A stretch of 64,000 nt of DNA from Desulfopila sp. IMCC35006. GTDB lineage: Bacteria > Desulfobacterota > Desulfobulbia > Desulfobulbales > Desulfocapsaceae. The notes beneath the pieces were generated by a model. It made no database searches. It was given only the letters and a program-made list of their open reading frames with translations, and had not been told where the DNA came from. This document shows positions 52,784 through 62,003 of this stretch, piece after piece. How positions within the stretch are numbered: the first letter of the stretch is position 1; each line of letters starts with the position of its first letter. Where the stretch lies: positions 62,001 through 126,000 of the forward strand of contig NZ_SWCM01000014.1 in assembly GCF_005116645.1 (NCBI RefSeq). Reading direction: 5' to 3'. Made by a program: the position numbers and the translations under genes.

Positions 52784-53068
52784 ATGCGTCCTTCCACCGG
52801 TTTGCTGATGACATTGATGATATTGTCAATGCTGGGTGGTGCGGTTGCCCACACGGTGCTCATCAAAAGGGGTGAGCAGGCGGAGAATCTTCAAATCCTC
52901 CAGGGGGTGGTCGCAAGCCTTGGTCTGTCCGATTTAGCCCTGTCCACCGAGGCGCGCTATACCCGTCACCCGGCAGTCAGCGATCCGGTAGTGGTGTCGA
53001 TGGATCATCCCGGTGCAATCGACCATTTTCCCTCGACTTTTTTCTGGGCCCCGGTCGCTCGCCCATGA
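52784..53068 (+). CDS. Small membrane-anchored hypothetical protein
   Basis: This 94-residue protein has an N-terminal membrane anchor (LLMTLMILSMLGGAVAHTVL) and a short periplasmic tail rich in His/Asp. I do not recognise a family. It starts right after nosL with the ATG at 52784, and its stop overlaps the permease start by four bases. The tight coupling says it belongs to the transporter complex, perhaps as an adaptor. Confidence 0.6.
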   Translation: MRPSTGLLMTLMILSMLGGAVAHTVLIKRGEQAENLQILQGVVASLGLSDLALSTEARYTRHPAVSDPVVVSMDHPGAIDHFPSTFFWAPVARP

Positions 53069-54255
53069 CTGGAAATAGGTTGGGCCGACTGCTGAATATT
53101 CTTGATTACGCCCTCTCTTCTCTCGGGCGAAAATCCCTCAAGAATGGAGGCGTCTTTATCATCTTTACCCTGGTTGTTTTTCTTTTTGCCTCTTTTCAGC
53201 TGGTGAGCAGGGCCTTGACCGAAGCGGCGCAGACGGTCCTTGCGACGGCTCCGGACATTACCGTGCAACAGATGTCGGCAGGCAGGCAGGTGTCCATTGC
53301 CTCTTCGGCGAAGATTCCGCTGGCACCAATCTTTGGTATCAAGAAAATAGAAGAGCGGATCTGGGGCTATTATTTTGATGAGAGCAACGGGGCGAACTAT
53401 ACGATAATCGGTCTGCCGGCCCGGGCCGGTGATTCTGGTGGCACGCAGCTGTTCGGGTTGGCCGAGGGGCGCTTGCCTGTCGCCAGCGAACGAGGGCAGG
53501 TGGCCATCAGCGATAATGTCCGACGTCAGCTCCAGCTCGGGAATCGAAAACATTTTTCTTTATTCAGACCGGATCTCAGTCAAGCCTCCTTTGCAACAGT
53601 CGGCCTGTTTGCCCCAAAAACCGAGATCCTCACCGCGGATCTGATGGTCATGAATCTGGCCGACGCGAGAGATCTCTTTGCCATTGCCGACGGTTTTGTC
53701 ACCGATTTGCTGGTTTCGGTTGCCAATCCGAATGAAATTGAGACAATTGCCAGAAAAATAAGTGAGAAATTACCGGGAAGCAGGGTTATCACCAGGAATC
53801 AGATTCTGAAGACCTATAAAGTAGTTTTCAACCGGCGCAGCGGGCTGGGTACTGTCTGTCTCTTGACCGCCCTGGCTGCCTTTGTCATTCTGGCCTGGGA
53901 CAAGGCATCGGGACTTTCCCGGGAGGAGAGAAAAGAGGTCGCGATCCTTAAGATACTCGGTTGGCAGACCAGCGATATCATGCTGTTACGTTTCTGTGAA
54001 TCCCTGTCTCTCTCTCTTCTCGCTTTTATAAGCGGATATCTGCTTGCGTGGGTGCATGTTGTTTTCTGGGGTGGGGCGCTCTTTCGCCCGATTTTTCTCG
54101 GCTGGTCGGTTATTCGGCCCGTATTTTCTCTGGCGCCCCCGCTGGCCGCCAGCGATCTGCTGCTGGTCTTCTCCCTGTCGGTCGTTCCGTATCTCTGTGC
54201 CACGGCGGTGCCTGCCTGGCGGGCCGCGACGGTCCGAGCTGATTCGGTGATCTGA
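53065..54255 (+). CDS. FtsX/MacB-type ABC permease
   Basis: The 396-residue protein has one N-terminal span (FIIFTLVVFLFASFQLV), a periplasmic domain (about 50-250), then three C-terminal spans. The arrangement is that of the FtsX-like permeases of the MacB/LolCE class. Such transporters work on the membrane lipid or lipoprotein side, or by mechanotransmission, rather than as simple pores. It is coupled to the ATPase by a 1-bp overlap. Confidence 0.85.
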   Translation: MTGNRLGRLLNILDYALSSLGRKSLKNGGVFIIFTLVVFLFASFQLVSRALTEAAQTVLATAPDITVQQMSAGRQVSIASSAKIPLAPIFGIKKIEERIWGYYFDESNGANYTIIGLPARAGDSGGTQLFGLAEGRLPVASERGQVAISDNVRRQLQLGNRKHFSLFRPDLSQASFATVGLFAPKTEILTADLMVMNLADARDLFAIADGFVTDLLVSVANPNEIETIARKISEKLPGSRVITRNQILKTYKVVFNRRSGLGTVCLLTALAAFVILAWDKASGLSREERKEVAILKILGWQTSDIMLLRFCESLSLSLLAFISGYLLAWVHVVFWGGALFRPIFLGWSVIRPVFSLAPPLAASDLLLVFSLSVVPYLCATAVPAWRAATVRADSVI

Positions 54256-54956
54256 TGATGCCAGACAATCTCGTTGAATTGCAGGCGGTGACAAAGATAT
54301 ACAATCAGGGCCAGGCCAATGAAGTTATCGCCCTGAAACAGGTCAGTTTCACTGTCGCCCGAAATGAGATGGTTTGTGTCCAGGGACCGAGCGGCTCGGG
54401 GAAGACTACCCTGCTTTCTCTTATCGGCTGTATTTTTGCGCCGACCAGCGGCAGAGCAACGATTGGCGGTAAAAAAATATCCAGGCTGCCGGATCATTTT
54501 CTTACCCGTTACCGGCGCGAACTGACCGGTTTTGTATTTCAGCACTATAATATGCTTGACCATCTGACCGTCCTGGAAAATATAACCCTTCCCCTGCTTC
54601 CTTTAGGGATTTCTCCCGGCGATCGCGTGCGCAAAGCCGATCGACTGCTGGAAAAATTTGGCCTGAGCCATCGGAGAAATTTTTCAGTCACTCAGCTGAG
54701 CGGTGGGGAGTTGCAGCGCGTGGCAATAGCCCGTGCCCTGATAAATGACCCGCCGATTATTGTCGCCGATGAACCGACCGCCCATCTTGACGGAAAACTG
54801 TCGCGGGAAGTGGTTGACATGCTGGCGTCCTTAAGGGACGAGGGGCGAACCGTGGTGATTGCTTCCCATGACCCGATAGTCAGTGCCCATCCGGCGATGG
54901 CCAGAATAATTGAGGTGAGAGACGGCATAATTCTGCATCAGTTGTCGGGGCGGTGA
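54255..54956 (+). CDS. LolD/MacB-type ABC ATPase
   Basis: The 233-residue protein has the Walker A GPSGSGKTT near residue 43, signature QLSGGELQRVAIARAL near 150 and Walker B PIIVADEPT with the following switch His (ASHDP). It is closest to the LolD/MacB ATPases in having the short form without a second domain. It would drive the preceding permease. Two ATGs open the frame; 54255 overlaps the permease stop and 54258 follows it. Confidence 0.9.
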   Translation: MMPDNLVELQAVTKIYNQGQANEVIALKQVSFTVARNEMVCVQGPSGSGKTTLLSLIGCIFAPTSGRATIGGKKISRLPDHFLTRYRRELTGFVFQHYNMLDHLTVLENITLPLLPLGISPGDRVRKADRLLEKFGLSHRRNFSVTQLSGGELQRVAIARALINDPPIIVADEPTAHLDGKLSREVVDMLASLRDEGRTVVIASHDPIVSAHPAMARIIEVRDGIILHQLSGR

Positions 54957-54962
54957 GGGACT

Positions 54963-55979
54963 ATGCTGCTAAATTTCTGGTCGATTACCCTTCTCGTCAT
55001 ATCAGCAGCAGCCTTATGTATGACCGGGGGAACGGTCTGGACAGCTGTCAGGATTTTGCGGTTCTGGGATGGCGAGGCCGACACCGCACGGCAGATTCAA
55101 CTGGAAAATGAGACCTGGCTGTCGGCACTCCTGATGGAATACGGCCTGGTTCTGCAGCTCTTTTCTCTGCTCCTTCTGGTCCTTGCAGCTGATACATATG
55201 CCGAGATCCTCATCGGGGCAATGTGCGCTACGGGCGCCTTTCTTGCCAACAGCTACGGCATACCTCTGTTGCTGGTCAAAATTTGCGGCATATTTCTTTA
55301 TGGCTTCTGGATCGTGCTGCATCGTCTGGACATCAGCTCTGAGTATTTGCCGTTGACCCGATTCAAATTCTGGTATGCATTTTTCCTGGCACCGCTGCTG
55401 GTCCTCGACACCGTTTTGCTGCTGCTGTACCTGGTACAGCTGAAACCGGATATTATCACCTCCTGCTGCGGGGTAGTATTCGGCCAGGCCGCAGGTGACG
55501 GGAAAAACCTTATCGGGCCGGTGCCGGTCCGAATGGTGATGGTGCTTTTTTACGGTCTGGCCGGGCTCTTGTTAGGTTTTGGCTATGGTCTATTGCGAAA
55601 AACTGCAGGAACCTCTTTAAAAGCGGAAAGGATAACCGGTATCATATTCAGTCTGCTGTGGGTGATTTTTTTCTTCTTGTCCCTGCTGGTTATTACCGCG
55701 GTAATCTCTTCCTATATTTATGGGATGCCTTTTCACCGCTGTCCTTTTGATATCCTGAAAAAGCAGTATCATTTTATCGGGTATCTGATCTATCTGTCGC
55801 TTTTCGGAGCGACTTTTTTCGGCATAAGCACAGGGATGACTTCGTCTTTTACAACAATTGCCAATCTTCAGCAGTCGGTGCGTGTGTTTCAACGAACAGC
55901 GCTTCGTCTGACTCTCGTGCTCCTGCCTCTTTTTCTGATCCTGGTCAGCTGGTTTCCGCTCATTTATCTCTTTGGTTGA
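54963..55979 (+). CDS. Polytopic membrane protein with conserved-looking Cys sites
   Basis: The 338-residue protein has about eight membrane spans. Two features stand out: a vicinal cysteine pair in ITSCCGVVFG near residue 165 and a MPFHRCPFDIL segment near residue 260. Cys and His there could coordinate a metal. I do not recognise a named family. It is the last gene of the lipoprotein-NosL-ABC set, 6 bp after the ATPase, and may be a copper- or cofactor-handling membrane component. The function is unknown. Confidence 0.7.
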   Translation: MLLNFWSITLLVISAAALCMTGGTVWTAVRILRFWDGEADTARQIQLENETWLSALLMEYGLVLQLFSLLLLVLAADTYAEILIGAMCATGAFLANSYGIPLLLVKICGIFLYGFWIVLHRLDISSEYLPLTRFKFWYAFFLAPLLVLDTVLLLLYLVQLKPDIITSCCGVVFGQAAGDGKNLIGPVPVRMVMVLFYGLAGLLLGFGYGLLRKTAGTSLKAERITGIIFSLLWVIFFFLSLLVITAVISSYIYGMPFHRCPFDILKKQYHFIGYLIYLSLFGATFFGISTGMTSSFTTIANLQQSVRVFQRTALRLTLVLLPLFLILVSWFPLIYLFG

Positions 55980-56077
55980 TTATTGCTGATTCTATTTTAT
56001 TTTTAATAAGATCAGACTTAGAGTAGCTGGTAAGGCAAAATGCGACGCGGCAAAAGTGATGGTTCTTGCGTAGGGAA

Positions 56078-59000
56078 ATGATGTCGAAAACTACCGATTC
56101 TAATGAGGTCATTGCCGATTTTGATCCCCATTTCAAAATCTTTCACGACCTCATGCCTTTTAAGGTGCAGGAGATCCTCCTCATTTCCAGTTTGTATGAT
56201 GCCTACATCATGGAGGAGGACGGCAGTATCGCAACCCGCCTCATCAATGAATACCACGGTCTTAATCTCAGCAAGCCGCCGAAAATCACCAGGGTCTCAT
56301 CAGCGGTAGAGGCGTTTCATCTGCTCACCGGGAAAAAGTTCGATATGGTCATCACCATGCCTTTTCTGGGTGGGATGGATGCCTTTGCATTAGGTTCGGC
56401 CATCAAAAAAATCCAGCCGGATATTCCGGTCATTCTGGTCAGCCATAACATGCGTTCCACCTTCCCGGACAAGGTGGACAGGCGGGGCGTCGATAAAATT
56501 TTCCTCTGGTGCTGCGAGGCCGATCTGCTGCTCGCTATCATCAAAAATGTTGAAGATCATCAAAATGTGGCGATGGATACCAAACGGGCAATGGTGCGGG
56601 TGATTATCTACGTTGAAGACTCACCGCTCTATCGCTCGCTCATTCTGCCCCTCATTTACAGTGAAGTGGTGCGCCAGACCCAATCGGTGCTTGACGAAAG
56701 TCTTAATGAGCGACACCGTCTGCTGCGGATGAGAGCCCGGCCCAGAATACTCATGGCGCAGAACTACGAAGAAGCCCAACACTTGTATCAAACCTATAAG
56801 CCCTACGTTTTTACGGTAATCTCCGATGCAACTTTCAGGAAATCCGGTCGGTCGAATGCGCTGGCCGGCTTTGATTTCCTCCGGTCTATCCGAGGGGAAA
56901 TTCCAGATGTGCCGCTGTTGATGGTGTCCACTGAACACAAAAACCGCGCTGAGGCGGAACGGATACCGGCTGTCTTTATTGATAAAAATTCTCCGGTACT
57001 GCGAGACGAACTGCACAAATTTTTTTTGAATAATCTTGGTTTTGGCGATTTCATTTTTCGGCTGCCCGATGGAACGGCCATAGGTCATGCCTCGAATCTG
57101 CGTGAATTTGAAAATCAGCTTAAAGTTATTCCCGAGGTTTCGCTGAGATATCACAGCAACAGAAACCATTTTTCCAACTGGGTCATGGCCAGGGCAGAAG
57201 TCATCCTGGCGCTTAACCTGCACCATGATTCTTTACCAACGACTGACACGCTGGAAAACATGCGGGCGGATCTGGTCGACAAGGTCCATTCGCTGCGTAA
57301 ATTGCGGCAGCAGGGAGTTGTCGTCAAATTTTCGGCGGATGACTACGATCCTGATATCATGGATTTTGTGAAGATCGGCAACGGATCCATGGGTGGGAAA
57401 GCTCGGGGGATAGCGTTTATGTGGGCCTGTCTGCAGGGTGCGTATCGTGACCATGCCGTATTGCAGACGCATACGGTTACCATTCCGAAAACCTGTGTTA
57501 TTACCGCCGACGGCTTCAATACCTTCGTTGAGGAAAACAAGCTTCATTTCAGTAAATCCATGCCCGATGACCAGGTGGCAGATCTATTTCTGGATGCTGC
57601 TTTACCTGCCTGGCTCAGACAGGAGCTTCGGGCTTTTCTGCGAAAAACCCCCCATCCTCTCACCGTTCGCTCCTCAAGCCTTTTGGAAGACGGCCAGTTC
57701 AAGCCATATGCCGGGTTGTATTCCACCTATTTTCTGGCCAATAACCATGCATCATTTGATGAACGACTGGGGCAGCTGGAAAGTGCTATCAAGCTGGTGT
57801 ATGCCTCGACCTGGTTTGAAAGTCCCATCGCCTTTTCCAAAGTAACCGGTCGTGGCCGGGAAGACGCGATGGCGGTGATTATCCAGCAATCTGTTGGCGA
57901 TCAATTTGGCACCTATTTTTATCCGGCGGTGTCCGGCGTCGCCCAGTCGCATAATTTTTATCCGGTCATGGATCTGAACGCTGATGAAGGGATCGCCCAC
58001 ATTGCAATCGGCATCGGAAAAACAGTGGTTGAAGGGGGGAAGTCGCTGTGGTTTTCACCCGCAAAACCGAAAAAACTGATCCAGTTTTCCACGGTTGACA
58101 ACATGCTCAAGTATAGTCAACGGGAATTCTACGCCTTGAATGTCGAGCTTGATGCGTGTTTGCAGCGGGACAACTCCAATCTGGTGCTGAGAACCGTGCA
58201 GCAGGCGGAAAAAGAACTGCCGGTGAAAATGCTGGCATCGACCTATATTGCCGATGAGGACAGGGTTAGGGATGCATGTCTGCCGGGAGTGAAGATCATG
58301 ACCTTTGCCCATTTGTTAAAATACTCCAGCTATCCACTGGGAAAAATTTTGACTGAATTACTCAAGACGGCAAAGTCGGGGATGGGAGGGGATGTAGAGA
58401 TTGAATTTGCTCTGCGTCTGCACCCGGATCTGGAAAAGTCGGTTTTCTATTTTTTACAGGTACGACAAATGGTTATCGGGAGCGAAATGGCCGATGTGCA
58501 GATTTGCGATCACGAGAGACAAAATGCTTTCTGCCATGTCAGCACATCGCTGGGCCATGGGAGTTTTTCGAACATCGCCGACATAATCTATGTCTGTCCA
58601 GAGGTGTTTGACGGGGCAAAAACCATGGATATGGCCAAAGAGATCGGCGCGATGAATCGCCGGCTGCTGCATGACAAAAGGCCGTTTTTGCTCATTGGCC
58701 CAGGGCGATGGGGCTCGGCTGATCCCTGGCTTGGCATACCGGTCCAGTGGGGGGATATATCAGGAGTAGCGGCCATTATTGAGGTGCAGAGCCATAAAAT
58801 AAGGGCCGATCCTTCACAGGGGACCCATTTTTTCCAGAACATCACCTCGCTTGGTATACCTTATCTGACTTTACACGAAAAGGGCCGGCAGGAGGGCGAA
58901 AATCATACCGATTTTCTTGACTGGCATTGGCTCAAAAGGCAGAATCTCGTTGAAAAGGGACAGTATGTACATCATGTTCGACTGATTAAGCCATTTACCT

Positions 59001-59137
59001 TGAAGTGTGATGGGACAAAAGCAGAAAGTGTTCTTTTCCAAATGGAAAAACCATGTACAATGGTATGTACGGTTGAGGGAAAAGAGGTTTGGCATCAAAG
59101 TTCTAGTGTACCAGGAGAATGTGTGTGGATACGATAA
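56078..59137 (+). CDS. Receiver-like plus PEP-synthase-N-type protein (catalytically incomplete)
   Basis: The protein has about 1,019 residues. Residues 20-165 resemble a receiver domain in which the phosphoacceptor Asp is replaced (FDMVITMPFLGGMD). Residues 180-325 form a second receiver-like domain with VEDSP and ISDATF keeping acidic residues. From about 430 a pyruvate-phosphate-dikinase N-terminal (ATP-grasp) domain begins (NGSMGGKARGIAF, VRSSSLLEDGQFKPYAGLYST). The phosphohistidine swivel (SHxA) and TIM-barrel PEP domain of true PEP synthase are absent. It is thus probably a regulator or a novel phosphotransferase. It overlaps gdhA at its 3' end. The start at 56078 has TAGGG close by. 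Confidence 0.75.
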   Translation: MMSKTTDSNEVIADFDPHFKIFHDLMPFKVQEILLISSLYDAYIMEEDGSIATRLINEYHGLNLSKPPKITRVSSAVEAFHLLTGKKFDMVITMPFLGGMDAFALGSAIKKIQPDIPVILVSHNMRSTFPDKVDRRGVDKIFLWCCEADLLLAIIKNVEDHQNVAMDTKRAMVRVIIYVEDSPLYRSLILPLIYSEVVRQTQSVLDESLNERHRLLRMRARPRILMAQNYEEAQHLYQTYKPYVFTVISDATFRKSGRSNALAGFDFLRSIRGEIPDVPLLMVSTEHKNRAEAERIPAVFIDKNSPVLRDELHKFFLNNLGFGDFIFRLPDGTAIGHASNLREFENQLKVIPEVSLRYHSNRNHFSNWVMARAEVILALNLHHDSLPTTDTLENMRADLVDKVHSLRKLRQQGVVVKFSADDYDPDIMDFVKIGNGSMGGKARGIAFMWACLQGAYRDHAVLQTHTVTIPKTCVITADGFNTFVEENKLHFSKSMPDDQVADLFLDAALPAWLRQELRAFLRKTPHPLTVRSSSLLEDGQFKPYAGLYSTYFLANNHASFDERLGQLESAIKLVYASTWFESPIAFSKVTGRGREDAMAVIIQQSVGDQFGTYFYPAVSGVAQSHNFYPVMDLNADEGIAHIAIGIGKTVVEGGKSLWFSPAKPKKLIQFSTVDNMLKYSQREFYALNVELDACLQRDNSNLVLRTVQQAEKELPVKMLASTYIADEDRVRDACLPGVKIMTFAHLLKYSSYPLGKILTELLKTAKSGMGGDVEIEFALRLHPDLEKSVFYFLQVRQMVIGSEMADVQICDHERQNAFCHVSTSLGHGSFSNIADIIYVCPEVFDGAKTMDMAKEIGAMNRRLLHDKRPFLLIGPGRWGSADPWLGIPVQWGDISGVAAIIEVQSHKIRADPSQGTHFFQNITSLGIPYLTLHEKGRQEGENHTDFLDWHWLKRQNLVEKGQYVHHVRLIKPFTLKCDGTKAESVLFQMEKPCTMVCTVEGKEVWHQSSSVPGECVWIR

Positions 59138-60474
59138 TAGATGAGATCAGAGACCGGGACCCGGAACAGCATGAATTTCACCAGGCGGTTCAGGAAGTGG
59201 TGGAGAGCGTCAAGCCGGTCCTCGACCGCAACATAGAGTACCGGCAACAGGCAATCCTGAGGCGGATAACAGAACCGGAGAGAGTGCTCATGTTCCGCGT
59301 GCCGTGGATGGATGACGACGGACAAGTGCAGGTAAACAGAGGGTTTAGAGTGGAAATGAACAGCGCGCTCGGACCCTATAAAGGGGGCTTGCGCTTTCAT
59401 GCCTCCGTCAATCTCGGCATAATAAAGTTTCTGGCTTTTGAACAGGTGTTTAAGAATTCCTTAACCACTTTGTCCATGGGTGGCGGTAAGGGCGGCTCAG
59501 ATTTCGATCCAAAGGGCAAGTCGGATAACGAGGTGATGCGTTTCTGTCAATCCTTTATGAGCGAACTTTATAGGCATATCGGTCCCAATACCGATGTGCC
59601 CGCCGGAGATATCGGGGTCGGTGCGCGCGAGATTGGCTATTTGTTCGGTATGTACAAAAGACTGAAAAATGAATTCACCGGAGTGTTGACCGGCAAAAGT
59701 CTAGCCTGGGGAGGCAGTCTGATACGCCCCGAGGCCACCGGCTACGGGGCAGTCTATTTTGCGGCGGAGATGCTCCATACCCGCGGCGACAGTCTGGAGA
59801 ACAAAGGATGCCTTGTCTCAGGTTCGGGCAATGTCGCCCAGTTTACGACGGAAAAAATCATCCAACTCGGCGGCAGGGTGCTCACGCTTTCCGATTCCTC
59901 CGGGTATATTTTTGACGAACAGGGAATCGACCGGAAAAAACTCGACTATGTCAAAGAATTGAAAAATATCCGCAGGGGACGAATAAGTGAATATGCCGAG
60001 CAATACCCGAGCGCTGTCTATACTCCGGTCAACCCGACCCTAGACCATAATCCTTTGTGGGGTCACAAGGCTGACTGCGGTTTTCCCAGTGCCACCCAGA
60101 ATGAGATAAATGGCGTTGATGCGCAGCATCTGGTCGATAACGGCGTCCGGCTCATCTGTGAAGGGGCCAATATGCCGACAACTCCGGACGCAGTCGATAT
60201 ATTTCTGGATCACAGGATTTGCTATGCCCCGGGCAAGGCTGCCAATGCCGGTGGGGTGGCTGTCTCCGGGTTGGAGATGGCGCAAAATTCCATGCGCCTT
60301 TCATGGCCCAGAAAGGAGGTTGATGACCGGTTGAAACAGATCATGAAATCGATTCACCGGACGTGCCTCGAAGCCGCCGAGGAGTATGGAAACCCCGGCA
60401 ACTATGTGGCCGGTGCAAATATCGCCGGATTTGTCAAAGTGGTTCATGCCATGCTCGACCAGGGGCTTGTTTAG
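59125..60474 (+). CDS. gdhA: NADP-type glutamate dehydrogenase
   Basis: The protein has about 449 residues and shows the hexameric GDH landmarks: GPYKGGLRFH, the catalytic Lys in MGGGKGGSDFDPKGKS, PAGDIGVGAREIGYLFGMYK and GSGNVAQFTTEKIIQLG of the dinucleotide domain. Length and sequence fit GdhA (NADP-linked, assimilating ammonium). I prefer the GTG at 59125, because AGGAG lies seven bases upstream; the ATG at 59119 is only one base from that site. It overlaps the receiver/PEP-synthase-like gene by 13 bp, so the two are translationally linked. The tandem repeat array follows the stop. Confidence 0.93.
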   Translation: MDTIIDEIRDRDPEQHEFHQAVQEVVESVKPVLDRNIEYRQQAILRRITEPERVLMFRVPWMDDDGQVQVNRGFRVEMNSALGPYKGGLRFHASVNLGIIKFLAFEQVFKNSLTTLSMGGGKGGSDFDPKGKSDNEVMRFCQSFMSELYRHIGPNTDVPAGDIGVGAREIGYLFGMYKRLKNEFTGVLTGKSLAWGGSLIRPEATGYGAVYFAAEMLHTRGDSLENKGCLVSGSGNVAQFTTEKIIQLGGRVLTLSDSSGYIFDEQGIDRKKLDYVKELKNIRRGRISEYAEQYPSAVYTPVNPTLDHNPLWGHKADCGFPSATQNEINGVDAQHLVDNGVRLICEGANMPTTPDAVDIFLDHRICYAPGKAANAGGVAVSGLEMAQNSMRLSWPRKEVDDRLKQIMKSIHRTCLEAAEEYGNPGNYVAGANIAGFVKVVHAMLDQGLV

Positions 60475-60485
60475 TGAATTAGAAA

Positions 60486-61091
60486 TAAGTTACTTGTGCT
60501 TTTTACAAGTAACTTATTTCGTGAATGAACTTATCCCGCAAATCTTTTGGGCGGGATTAGTGACCAGTCGGTAAGTTACTTGTGTTTTTTACAAGTAACT
60601 TATTTCGTGAATGAACTTATACCCCTCAAGGGGGGCACAAAAGGGAGTCCCGCAAATCTTTTGGGCGGGATTAGTGACCAGTCGGTAAGTTACTTGTGCT
60701 TTTTACAAGTAACTTATTTCGTGAATGAACTTATACCCCTCAAGGGGGCACAAAAGGGAGTCCCGCAAATCTTTTGGGCGGGATTAGTGACCAGTCGGTA
60801 AGTTACTTGTGCTTTTTACAAGTAACTTATTTCGTGAATGAACTTATACCCCTCAAGGGGGGCACAAAAGGGAGTCCCGCAAATCTTTTGGGCGGGATAA
60901 GTGACCAGTCGGTAAGTTACTTGTGCTTTTTACAAGTAACTTATTTCGTGAATGAACTTATACCCCTCAAGGGGGGCACTGAAAAGAGCACCCCTCAAGG
61001 GAGCAAAAACGGAGTACCCGTCGAGCGAGTACTGAAAAGAGTACCCGTCGAGCAAGTATAGCAAAGAATCCCGCAAGTCTTCTGGGCGGGG
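60486..61091. repeat. Tandem array of a composite palindromic repeat, five copies
   Basis: Copies start at 60486, 60572, 60686, 60799 and 60913; the complete ones are 113-114 bp. Each has three hairpins: AAGTTACTTGT/ACAAGTAACTT with a T-rich loop, CCCCT/AGGGG, and TCCCGC...GCGGGAT. Copy 1 lacks the middle hairpin, and copy 5 carries an extra insert with a partial repeat GAGTACCCGTCGAGC (near 61012 and 61038) before its final hairpin. Copies 2-4 differ by only a few bases, which points to recent expansion or gene conversion. The array fills almost the whole gap between gdhA and bpt. It could act as serial terminators, an mRNA-stabilising 3' end or a structured RNA. Confidence 0.92.
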
Positions 61092-61145
61092 ATAGGGCGT
61101 GGAACGAAGGTCTTAGTGGTTTGACATTGCACAGAGTGTAACACC

Positions 61146-61895
61146 ATGAGAGATGTCACATTTACTTACGACGAGAAGTGCCGGGCAGAATTCTCGTCGC
61201 TTATATCCAGGGTTGAGCATCTGTTTGTCTCAATTGACATAGGGTGTCCCTACGGTCTGCCTCGTGTGGCAAGATTCCACCAGGCTACCTTTGCGCCGCT
61301 TAGTGAGCGGGCGATGGAGCTTTTTTTGGCCGCCGGGTACCGGCGAAACGGCAACTGTCTGTATAATATGCAATGCCCCTGCTGTTCCGCCTGTGTTCCG
61401 ATTCGGCTGCATCCCGGAGAATTTTGTTCGAACCGTAACCAGCGCCGAACGCTTAACAAAAATCAGGATGTGGTGATGACTATTTTACCGCTGTATCCTG
61501 ACCAGGAAACACTGGAGCTCTGTGAAAAATTTCTGCAAAATCGCTACCCGAAAGAAAATAACAACGCCTCGGGATATTATCGAGACTTCTTTTTGAATAC
61601 CATTGTCAACAGTGCCCAGATTCAGTACCGGGTCGAGGGTCGTCTGGTTGGCACGGCAGTTGTCGATATCGGCTATAACTGGCTGAATGCCGTCTATTTT
61701 TATTTTGATCCCGACGAGGCACGGCGCAGTCTCGGTACGTACAACATCCTGCAGCTGGTGGCTTTATGCCTGGAGTGGGATGTCGAATATCTTTATCTCG
61801 GCTATCTTATTGATTCGGTTCCGGCCATGAGTTACAAGAAAAATTTTCGACCACACTATGTCCTTGCGCACAACAAGTGGTGCTGTGTGAAATAG
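61146..61895 (+). CDS. bpt: Aspartate/glutamate leucyltransferase (Bpt/Ate1 family)
   Basis: The 249-residue protein has the N-terminal cysteine cluster domain (NMQCPCCSACVPIRL) of bacterial leucyl/arginyltransferases and the GNAT-like C-terminal domain (YLYLGYLIDSVPAMSYKKNFRP). Bpt adds leucine from Leu-tRNA to N-terminal Asp/Glu to mark proteins for ClpS/ClpAP. The ATG has no strong ribosome site. It follows the repeat array and converges with the membrane protein gene. Confidence 0.9.
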   Translation: MRDVTFTYDEKCRAEFSSLISRVEHLFVSIDIGCPYGLPRVARFHQATFAPLSERAMELFLAAGYRRNGNCLYNMQCPCCSACVPIRLHPGEFCSNRNQRRTLNKNQDVVMTILPLYPDQETLELCEKFLQNRYPKENNNASGYYRDFFLNTIVNSAQIQYRVEGRLVGTAVVDIGYNWLNAVYFYFDPDEARRSLGTYNILQLVALCLEWDVEYLYLGYLIDSVPAMSYKKNFRPHYVLAHNKWCCVK

Positions 61896-62003
61896 CCTGT
61901 TCTCCGGCTGCGATCGATCCGGTGATTTTCCGGCGCACCCGTGGTTTCTCTTCCCGCTTTAAAATGGCCGAAATCCCGCCCCATCGGTACGAAATTGCAT
62001 TGA

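Noticed and set aside
56078-59137. Calling the large ATP-grasp protein a PEP synthase (ppsA)
   Set aside because: The phosphohistidine swivel motif and the PEP-binding barrel of real PpsA are not seen, and two receiver-like domains replace the normal N-terminus.
60386-61061. Overlapping plus-strand frames through the tandem repeats giving repeated SYLCFLQVTYFVNELI-like peptides
   Set aside because: The frames exist because the unit is 114 bp (divisible by three). They have no ribosome site, no family match, and the frame shifts where a copy is 113 bp. The hairpins explain the sequence better.
60486-61091. CRISPR array as an explanation for the tandem repeats
   Set aside because: The whole 114-bp unit repeats without variable spacers, and no cas genes are nearby.
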